64,000 nt of DNA. Source: Pararge aegeria. Its lineage: Eukaryota; Arthropoda; Insecta; Lepidoptera; Nymphalidae. The DNA lies in assembly GCF_905163445.1 (NCBI RefSeq), contig NC_053182.1:7192001-7256000 (forward strand), given 5' to 3'. Every line of letters starts with the position of its first letter. Positions within the stretch are counted from its first letter, which is position 1. A program made the translations under genes and the position numbers. Under the pieces are notes generated by a model. The model saw only the letters and a program-made list of their open reading frames with translations. It did not search any database and had not been told where the DNA came from. This document shows positions 1 through 10,194 of this stretch, in pieces.

Positions 1-164
1 TTTTTTTTTATTTTTCCCCTTTAGGACATTTGACGATCATAGAACATTCTACTCAGAGATGCACCTAATAAATTTTTCCTCGAGTAACCGAGTACCGAGT
101 TTTACTTGGTTTCATCGTCGCCAAACCGAGAACTCGGCCGAGTTTTTCGTTAGGTTTAAGTCCG

Positions 165-1080
165 TCTCGTATAGAGGTCGCAAGTGAATTTGATGCAAAT
201 TAAGTACATCTCGTATACAAGTCGCAAATGTCGCAAATTATCTTTTATGCAAGTACGAGGTGTACCCACTAAACCTCGTATACAGGAAGCAAGTGTCGTT
301 TATGCAAGTATACTACGTCTCATACACAGGAATTAAGTGTCGTTTATGCAAGTTTACTAAGTCTATACAGGAAATTTACTAAGTCCTATACAGGAACCAA
401 GTGTATTACTTATATGCAAGTTTAGTACGCTTCGTATAAAGGAAGAAAGTGTAGCTTATGCAGGTTTAGTACGTTTTGTATACAGGTCGCAAGTGTCTTT
501 TATGCAAGCATAGTACGTCTTATATTCAGGCCGCAAAGACTCTTTTATGCAAGTTTAGTACGTCTCGTGTACAGGTCGCAAGTGTCTTTTATGCAAGTTC
601 AAAACTCGTCACATATAAGAAGATAGTGTAGTTTATGCAAGTCCAGTACGTTTCGCGTACAGGTCACAAGTGTCGTTGGTGCAAATTTACTACGTCTCGT
701 ATACAGGGATCAATTGTCTTTTAAGCAAGTTCCAAAGCTCCTATTCATGTCGTATAGAGGAAGCAAGTGTCGCTTATGCAAGTTTACTATGTCTTGTACA
801 CAGGAAGCAAGTGTCGTTTATGCAAGTTTACTACGTTTAGGAAGTCTCGTGTACCGGCCGCCAGTGTCTTTTAAGCAAGTTTAGTACCTACGCCTTGTTT
901 GCAGGAAGTAAATGTCGTTTATGCAAGTTAACTAAGTACGTCTCGTTATGAGGTCGCAAGTGTTTTTGTTGCAAGTTTAGTACTTACGTCTCGACTCTCG
1001 TATACAGGTTGCAAGTATCTCTTATGCAAGTTTAGTACCAACGTCTCGTATATGTGAAGCAAGTGTATTTTATGCAAGTG
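165..1080. repeat. Degenerate minisatellite, period about 44 bp
   Basis: A diverged tandem array. Each unit holds the words 'acgtctcgtatacagg', 'gcaagtgtc' and 'tttatgcaagttta'. The anchor 'aagtgt' recurs at 291, 335, 399, 447, 491 and about 580, so the usual step is 44 bp, with occasional partial-unit insertions (for example 355-400, where a short piece of the unit is repeated). Roughly 20 units are present. Units differ by point changes and small indels, so the array is old or was never homogenised. No open frame spans it. Confidence 0.85.
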
Positions 1081-1979
1081 TAGTTTTGTTGCAAAGCACT
1101 AATGATATTTGAGGTGGATTGCGCTTAGTAGTAGGTTCTTATTAAAAAGGCGTAGTTACTTTCGCTTTAAAGGATGGTGCATAAATGATTCGTGGTAAAA
1201 AAAAAAGGACTGATACCAAATGGGAACCTTTGTAGTTTCTAATCTCGGTGATAAAAATGCCTGAGTTATTTTTTTATATTATTAATTTGACGAACAAAGA
1301 AGATCGGTGGTAACTGGAAAACCATCACCGATAAACGAAGTCAAGACAAAGTGTAAGTACTATATGTAAGAAGATCTTTAAATATTACTAAGTCAAAAGA
1401 CACTTTAACAGAGATATTATCTGTGTAGAGTTTTCAAAAGCATCTTTAAAATTTAAATTCTCCAATACTCCGCAGGGCATGTAAAAACAAGTCCTACAAA
1501 TTGCCACTCTGTGCCCCTCACCTGAGACGTATGTGTTAAGCTTCTTCTGCCTGTAATACACCAGCAACCTAGCCCTTCAGAATGTGACTGAGGCCTGGAC
1601 CCTTCACATTCTGAGAGGAGACCCCGCGGCCGGAAATGGGTTGATAATGATAAAATGAGTCGGAATCGCGACAATAATTTCTCCGCAGATTTTCTAAAAA
1701 CGAACTTGTATAAGTCTCATTTTTATAGAACGTCTTGCCACCCTCCAATGGGTCAGCAGAGATCAGCGCATGAACGCAGAACAACGGAGCACATAATACA
1801 TCACTGAATATTGTAACACTGTGGATACCTACATTGTATTAGGCGCTGCAAGGCTGCCATGCGGGGGCACCCGGGGCGCTTTTTAGTGTTCCGTACCCAG
1901 TATCAGATTTAGTTTTTCATTATAGATACAATTTGTATCCTATTTAATGATGGGTAGTATATGGACGTATATATTGACG

Positions 1980-2108
1980 TCTGCTGCCCCAAGAGCTGGC
2001 GCTTATTTAGCCCAACGGCTAAGCCTTGCAATTCAAAGGGGCAATAGCGCCAGCATTTTAGATACCATGCCCATAAGAGAAAAGTTAGACAGCTTATATT
2101 TTTTGTAA
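1980..2108 (+). pseudogene. C-terminal remnant of a retroelement protein
   Basis: Frame 1980-2108 reads SAAPRAGAYLAQRLSLAIQR, then a run ending in KLDSLYFL and a TAA stop. The pattern 'AQR-S-AIQRGN-AS' resembles, as far as I remember, the C-terminus of multi-copy reverse-transcriptase or gag-like proteins of lepidopteran non-LTR elements. Nothing upstream continues the frame convincingly, so this is a broken 3' fragment. The family assignment is from memory and should be treated as tentative. Confidence 0.4.
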
Positions 2109-3411
2109 ATATTAATGTTAGTTTTTTATTATTATTATGTGTTTTCTAATTGGAATCATATTAAGGCCTACTTGAAATTAGTGATTCAAATCAGTAAACA
2201 GACTTTGTTATTGTCTTTCTAAAGTGACCCAGTAAATATTTTGTCTATTGTCTAATGTCCTTTTCATTGTTGAAAAATAAAAAATAATTTATTTTTGACA
2301 ATAGCTTTGTTTTTATAAAGCATCCTATAGAGAGTGCTAGCGGCGCGTTGCAGCGGCGGTCGTTTAAAGCTGCATAAAAATATTAAAATTGAGACTTCAT
2401 TTGATCAGCTGCTTCCAAATTTCTAAAAGCAGAAAATGATTTTTTTTTACTGGTCAAACTTAAATTATTTTAAATATTGCTTGGCGTTACTGTAGATTTG
2501 ATAGAGATTGAAGGAGCTGTCGATATTTGTCGAAAATCAATTTGTAAGTGTAGTTAGTGTATCTATTGTGAACCTCAATGTGGTTACTATGTAACGCGTA
2601 TGCAAAATGAGAAGGAACATTTCAGTAGGTAGGTATAGTGTCGCAACGCAAGTAGGTCTCATAAACGCCGATAACCAAGCCGTTTGGCGGATTTGGTGAT
2701 TATAGGTCAACCCTTCCATTGGGAGAGGTCGAGTTAAGCAGTAAACTGTTTTAGAAACACCCCACTGATCAAAGAACGTAGGTATTGAGTAATTTCCTGT
2801 TAATCTCGCAATATAAACAAAATTCGGAAATCTGTTATTTCGAAACAAACTTTATACTTATAAAGGGATACTTACCAACCAGCGTTGGTGGATTGGTGGG
2901 TGGGTCTATGCTCCAAATCAGTCTCTCTTATGAGAAAAGAGCCTTGTGCCCAGCAGTGGGTTGTTAAGACTGTGGATGATTCGGTAGGTATATTTTTGTA
3001 GTTCTTGCGGAACCCTCGATGTGCGTAGGACTCGCACTTAGCCGATTTATTTTTTTACGCTGTAATTAATGGGGACCGGAGCACTCAGGCTTATTTTGGT
3101 TTCGTTTTCCTTTACTTCAGCTCAAATTGAAATTTTAAGGTGCTTTTGAAAACTCTACACATAATATCTTCGTTAAAGTATATTGAACGGCGGCGTTTAA
3201 AGGCCAGCAGATACAAATTTTACCTACTAATTTCGACAATACTTACTCTGTTGACTTGTACTCTTTGTCTTGCCCTTATCCCGCGGCATTGCCTTATATG
3301 GGGTTGGCACATGTCACTTACGCTCACTTCTGTCAGCCGTCATCTCATTATCCACTCCTTTTACACGCATATCTTCTTTCACACAAACCATCCATCTGGT
3401 CTTTGATCTTC

Positions 3412-3501
3412 AAAAAGTATGATACGGGCGTTCACTTTATAAATAAAGTGAACGCCCGTATCATACTTTTTTGTGTGACGGATGTAAACATCCGTCACAC
3501 A
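3412..3501. repeat. Two adjacent near-perfect hairpins
   Basis: Hairpin 1: arms 3412-3440 and 3443-3471, 29 bp, fully complementary, with a 2-nt loop 'aa'. Hairpin 2 starts at the next base: arms 3472-3485 and 3488-3501, 14 bp, again with a 2-nt 'aa' loop. The unpaired spacers are too short for ordinary stable loops, so the structure is best described as two abutting palindromes with slightly offset centres. They lie inside a dispersed repeat-like stretch. Confidence 0.9.
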
Positions 3502-4437
3502 TTTTTTTCAGCACCTTATCTAACACCACTCCCTCTCACCATTGTGCCTGCCATCACTTCCACTATAGAACAATTTATAAGCCCATCCCAATTTCCCTCG
3601 CTTTCGTCTCTTTCCACCTAGTTTCTTACAAACATGTAGCATTTATCCTTCTCCTTTTTAAAACATCCGCTAGCTCTCCTACTTCCATTTCAGCTTACCA
3701 TCCGAATTCTTACTTCCTGCACTCGTCGTTTCATGTCATCATTATTATCGACCAATTACAAGGACTGGTCTCTTCTTAGTATGAGAAAGATTCAGAACTT
3801 AGTCCACCACACTGGCCAAGTGGATTGGTAGACTTCATTGTGGCATATATTTTAAGTTATTTCATAGAATTTTATATGCATAATGTACAAAATTAATGAA
3901 ATAGACGTCAAAATATTTCTGAACTAAGCGTTATATTTCCATCCATATACGTACATTATTATTTAATTTTAATTTGCAAGTTAGCCTACCGGCAATCCTA
4001 ACTCATGTTATCTAATGATGCAGTCTAAGATGGTAGAGAGTTAACCTGTTGTGTATGGCAGTTAAACTTATACTACATTTTCTACGCAACATCGTACTGG
4101 TACATCCGGTACTTAGCACGTCTTAGTAAGTTAGATAATAACAAGCCTTGGCGAACGCCTTCCACGAGACTCGACCAGAGAAAATTCTAAAATTATAATT
4201 TCCCAAAACTTTCACTGGCAGGAATCGAGCCGCTCGCTACCTCCGCTCCGGACCTCACTACACTTATAAGACCACTCCACTGACCACTGCGCAAAAGAAA
4301 TGTTCAGAAATGTTCATTGGAAATAAAAAACAAGCAGAAGACACATTTTATCAAACTAGCAAGTTCTTTTTTTACTATCTTGTCCGGAACCCTAAAATAC
4401 AGAATAAATAATAACACCGACATTATATAAAAATATT

Positions 4438-4443
4438 TTTATT
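4438..4443 (-). terminator. Possible poly(A) signal of the CENP-I gene
   Basis: AATAAA on the minus strand, about 265 bases past the CENP-I stop codon. It is the canonical hexamer, but the region is AT-rich, so chance matches are common. Confidence 0.3.
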
Positions 4444-4707
4444 ACAATAAAAATTACTTAATGATAATAATTGTAGAAATTAAAAAATAATTTATAACCG
4501 GCGTAATCTATTTAAAGTGATAGCTTGTAAAACGTTACATCGTCTTTGATAGTACCAAAACCGCAAATAAGCATAAAATTGTCCAAAGCAATACCGCGTA
4601 AGTGAATCTTAGAACTGTAATTACAAAAAGTATACCTTAATTAAGTACCTACGCGGTATTTATTATATCAATGCAAATTACCCGGTGTGGAACTATCAAC
4701 GTCAATA

Positions 4708-7700
4708 CTACAATGTTAGCTCCGGCATCAATTGTTTTATAAAGTGGCTCAAACTTTCGAATTCCTCATCAATGGCCTTGAACCAAAGCTTATTATCGTC
4801 GTCCCTTCGATCTATTTGCTGCACTTTGACATAAGTGTAAGGCGCGAACGCCAAATGGTTCCGTATACTTAACTTGGAGTCGGCATCGGGAATTAAATCG
4901 ATCAATTTACCAACAATTTGTGGATGCAGTTTGCTGAAAACGATACCCTCTTTGCGTTCGCTGAGAATTTTTTCATAGAAGCAGCTGACAAAATCTAAAG
5001 AGAAACATTTCAGAATTTGCTTCTGCCGAAGGTATTGCTGATCTTTAGACTTTGTCCTCCTTTTCGCAGCGGTGAATATATTTCTGTACCTAAAACAATT
5101 GTAAAGACCTATTTATATATAATTGTATATGACGCTTTTTCTGTAAAGGAATTTTTATTAAGTTTGCAATATAATAATAATTATTATTATTAGTTTTCTA
5201 GCTGTTGTTCGTGACTTTGTCCGAATTTATTTTAAAATTTCATAAATCCTTCATGTATCCTACGGCCATCTCCAGGATATTTCTATACAAAAGTTCATCA
5301 AGATAAGTTAACACATGCTATTTTTTTTAATATGTTCATTTGTTTTTTACAATAAACAGCTTTCTTGTTTAGTGCAAGCCACTTCGAAATTTAAATAAAA
5401 CCTTTGATGAATTGCTTCCTTGGTTGCCATATTTTTGAGTAAAAGATCGTTCAATTTTTAAATTACATGACAGATATTAGTTTACTGTGAAATTATTTGG
5501 CCGCTAAAGCACGACAGATATGGATTTTCAGACAACTTTTGCCTTTCACAACACTTTCAAAACGATGTATCTTGAAGAAAGTGGTCAAAAATAATGCATG
5601 TTTGAGAAAAGGTTTTTTTCACATCAGAAATTTCTTACAGCAACAAGAGTCCGGCGAGGGTGTCCAGCGCTGCCGCGGAGCCGGACAGCAACGGCAGTGC
5701 CAGTGTCAGCGGACGAGGCACGGCGCCTACCGCTCGACCCTCGCGTGCCTCGCACCGAGCACGTTTCGCCTCGGCGCGCATTACGCTGTACATCATGCAC
5801 ATACTCTCTGGAATAAGGCAAACCATTCTGCATTGGGTTTAGATCAGTGACCCCCAGGGAGGCTTGTGGGGGTCTACGTCGGCGTTCGACGTCGATAGCA
5901 AAAATAACAAAAATGTTAAAGTGGCAGTATCTGTCTATGTAGGCAGATTAACAGAATATAAAGTTTAAATAGTATATTGTGCGACAACGTCGCACTTGTC
6001 GCACAATATTTGCCGCCGCATTTGTAATACTATTTTGTATTACAAATGCGGCGATATATGTGGGTATATAATTTTATCTAAATTTGCGTGTGCCAAGAAT
6101 AAAATAACAGTTTTATTTAAGAAAAATCTCACGCGTAATTTTAAAATGGGCAAACGGTTCTTTTTCAACCGCAACAGCGAGCGTCAAGATACTACTTTCC
6201 CCGCATGAGTAATACAAAAAAAATTAAGTTGACATGGTCAGTAGCATTCAGCTCTTCTGGCATTTTTTTTTTACCAAGAGCATTTAAAAGATTTCTTATA
6301 AAAAAATAATGACCATAGCTCTCATCGCAAGAGTAGGTTTTGGGCTTTGGGAAAATGGTACAAATGCGGTAAAGTCTAGCAAAACTGGTAAAATTTTCAG
6401 CCGTTAAAATCCCTGGCTGTAGATTATCTATTACATTCTTATGGAAACTATGGAAGGTAGAGGTAAAGCGAACCGTCTTGTATGAGGGACAATTTAAAAA
6501 CGTTTCAGTGAAATAAGTCTCAAAAAGTAGCAAATTATAACTCAAAACCCCATCTAAATAGCGCAGTGTATCAAGAGAAAATGGTAATATGAGTTTAGCC
6601 CTTGTAGCAGGGTAAAGTGAATGAATGAATGAATGAATACACTTTTATTGTACACCACAGAGAAAATTTACAGAGATACAAATACAACAGCACAATAAGG
6701 TAGAACGTACAATTTGAAAGTGTGTATAGTTGAAAAATTTAATACTTTAATAATTGATTAAACTCATTATATTACACCTGAACTATTTACATATAGGTAG
6801 GTACATTACTATTGAGAAAATATAACCTATAAAACTTCTCTGAAATAATGAGGAGCGTGATTTATTTTTAAAAATTTATGTTGTTTTAAAAAATAGTTGA
6901 ATATTTATCCTACTTTTGGATCTTTAAAAATTACCCCAATGTTTACTGGGCCGCGATTATAATTGACTTATTTGTTCTAGAGTATGTAAAGATGAGCAAA
7001 ATAACTTACCAGGAGATACTTGCAGTCCTTTGTTACTCATATCGCTTATTCGAGAGGCAACCAGTGACAATACATTAGCAAAGGCGGCCTCTGATGGACG
7101 CATACTTAGGAAATATTGCCGTTTACGCGTACTCGCGTATATCTAAAATTAAAATACAATTTTTAAAGCAAATCGCACACTGTCGCTTGAGTCGCTCGAA
7201 CCGCACGTATTTTTTTAATTAAATCGCACACATCGGGGTAGAAGATCGCCACCCCTTAACGCTCTCCTATCTCCCGTAGGGGATGAGAGTGCCGTATCAG
7301 AATACAGTTATCACCACCCCTCCTCTTCCCACGAGGCGACTAAGGGTCAAGCAATGCGACCAAAGCAGTCCAGCGTGGTAAGTATGTATGGGCAATTCCC
7401 ACTGTTGGGAGAGGCCTTCAGTCCAACAGTGGGCTGTGTTAGGCTGATGATGAAGGGATGATTTATCTGATACTATATATAATAAAAATACTGGACAATT
7501 TTTTTTTTTTATGTTTATAGACGAGCGCTTGACTGCAATCACACCTGATGGTAAGCGATGATGCAGCTTAAGGTGTAGCGCGCTTGCCTAGAAGATGCCT
7601 ATTCACTCTTGATTTGAATGGTACGAATGTTGTTAGAACTAGGGAAAATGGAAGCTGGAAGAGCATTCCAGATCCTAGCGGTCCGGATCAGAAACGAAGA

Positions 7701-10160
7701 TGCAAAGCGCTTCGTACGCGTCCGCGGTATATCGACCACGTAGGGATTCAGATCCTTACGGTGCCTCGCGGTTCGATGGTAAAAAGGCGAGGGGGGGACT
7801 AGATCAAATAGTTAGAAGGGACTATATATAATGATACTACGACCAAGAGTGAACCGGTTTTTTTAAATAGTAATAATTGAGGAACCGAGCCTATAATCAG
7901 AGCCAGTGGCGTGCACTGGGTTTCTTAAGAGGGGTATGCATACAGCAGGAAAACTGCATAAAACGGCAAAATTCCTGCTTATATATCAATTTTAGGGTAG
8001 GCAGTGCTTTTGTGCGTGTATGAAGAGCACGCCACTGATCAGAGCAACACTTCTCTGGGCATGCTGCTCTGTTTCCTTCCACCAGAGGTCTACACGTTAA
8101 GCCTCGTAAACATACATTTATAATTAGAACCTTTAATTTATTCTTTTTTTTTACGACTATGTACAGATCTCTATCTAGCCCCAAAGTAAGCGTAGCTTGT
8201 GTTATGGGTACTAAGATGACTGTTGAATATTTTTATGAATAATATACTTATCATATACTGATAAACAACCCAAACACTGAAAAACATTCATGTGCATCAC
8301 ACAAACATAACAGTTGTGGGAGTCGAACCCACGCCTTGGGCTTAGAAAGCAGGGTCGCGGCCCACTGCGCCACTCGTCCTTCATTAAAAAATAATAGGAT
8401 TCAACTTACGATATTGGTGTACATGGTAGTGAGAGTATTCAGTATAGCACGCTGCTCCAACGGATTGGCTCTATGATAGACTTTAGCCATAGTGTCCAGT
8501 ATCACTTCAAGGTGATTTGAGCCTTGCACGTTCACCCATTCTAGGAGTTTGAGAATCTAAAACATACCAAATCACCTCTCAGATAAAGACAGGTTAAGGC
8601 TGTTGTTCGCTGGCCAAATACGTATTGATAGACTTCGCACGCATTCGAGAACGTTATAGAAAACTCTTTGGCATGCAGGTTATATAAAAAAACAAGTAAA
8701 TAACTCCGAAAAGTTATCAGTTGCGTGCCGGTAATCGGACTCTCTCGATAGCCCAATTCCATTAGGCTATCATCTCTAACATTACCCATAAATAATGTTA
8801 TATAAATTTTAAATTCTAAAACATGTACAGCTGATTGCACGGCACTCGTTACGCATCGCACCGCACCGCACGCAATCTTAACTAACACACAAATTTTTTA
8901 ATGATAAATATTGCGTTATCAAAACAAACCAACCGCACGCACCGAATTCGTAGCGTTGTATAATTATGCCGAATGAAAGTATGAGTGTGGATATTGGTTT
9001 GATCAGAGCAGAGAATCAACAGTAACATAGTATATGGACCGGGGAGCAGTGGCGTGCACAGGGTTTTTGACCTGGGTATGCAAAAAGAAGGAAGATGCCA
9101 TAAAATAGAAAAATCCTTCAAATTTATGAGTTATACAAAAATTTTAGGGTATGCAGACCTTTTGTGCATGTATGAAGTGCACGCCAATGCCGGGGGGTGA
9201 TATAATATGTTATTTCTTTCACGCATCAAAGACTAGTATTAGATTTCGTTAATTAGCCAGATAATAGCATAAATAGGATACTTTTTATCCCAGGCACCAC
9301 CCGGTATATATATATAACATAGCTTAAGCTAGTTTATAAATATTTTAAATGCAAGTTTGGATGGTGGATTGTTACGCAATCATGCCAGAATGGCTGAACA
9401 AATCTGGATGAAATTAAGCACGGAGATAGATTATAGTCTGCAAATGCAGATAGGCTACTTTTTATCCTGGAAATCTGCACTGTTTCCGTAAGCTAGATAT
9501 ATTTTAGTTAAATATTAGTAAAAAAAAAAACAAAAATACAACGAAAATATTTTGTAGGTGGTTTTGGGGTCCTAGAATAATATAGACGTACATATAAAAA
9601 AAAAACCACGTTTAACGAAGTCGCGGGCAACAAATAGTAATACATAAAAGGTAACATTATAAACATAATTACCTCAGCAAAGAAGTCTTTTTCATTCCAA
9701 AAAGGTAAGTACTGTGCCAAAAAGAGAGTGACAACGGGTAGACCTTGCAAGAGAGTGGATTGGTAGGTAGCAAGCCGATTCAAAAAGTCCTGTTTCTCGA
9801 CGTAGCTGTATGGAGACTGTTCTAGAAAACCTAATAAATGTACCCATATAAATTAAGTTTCATAATTTTAATAAATCACCATTTAATAAGCATGCAAGTT
9901 TTTTTTGTTGCTCTGACACGTTAGTCCTTGATTCCCACCTGGTGATAATGATGTAGTCTCAGGTGGTAGCGGGCTAATCTGTTTGGGAGAATGGTAGTAC
10001 CTTACTCGGTTTCTGCACGACATCGTACCGGAACACAAAATTGCTTAGCGGCACGTCTTTGTCGGTAGGGCAACTAGCACGACTTCAATTTGATAAGATG
10101 TATTGGTTATGTTGATGGTCATGAGATACGCATTCGAACATCATCATCATCGTCGTCATT

Positions 10161-10194
<34 letters not shown>

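Larger units (their letters stand above)
1081..4437. other. Gene-free stretch of transposon remnants
   Basis: No conserved host gene was seen. The stretch contains a retroelement coding tail (1980-2108), a piece of a dispersed repeat around 2880-2970 with the familiar 'cccagcagtggg' word, a pyrimidine-rich repeat from about 3250 to 3780 carrying two hairpins, and a copy of a common dispersed repeat around 3990-4190 ('ggtagagagttaacctg', 'catcgtactggtac'). Open frames here have no recognisable domains. Confidence 0.55.

Noticed and set aside
165..1080. Regularly spaced repeats as a CRISPR array
   Set aside because: There are no unique spacers between conserved repeats; the whole unit is repeated and diverges evenly, and the genome is an animal's.
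3140..3779. Overlapping open frames with hydrophobic, membrane-like peptides
   Set aside because: The plus strand here is pyrimidine-rich (CTT/TCC), which produces such peptides. The frames overlap each other and run through the hairpins.
5497..5850. GC-rich open frames on both strands near 5.6-5.85 kb
   Set aside because: Four overlapping frames on both strands in a short GC-rich patch is what base composition alone produces. The patch lies in a CENP-I intron and none matches the family.
8290..8385. Possible tRNA gene with box A and box B
   Set aside because: The same words recur in eight copies with a common SINE body and tail, and the head does not fold into a complete tRNA. Treated as a SINE.
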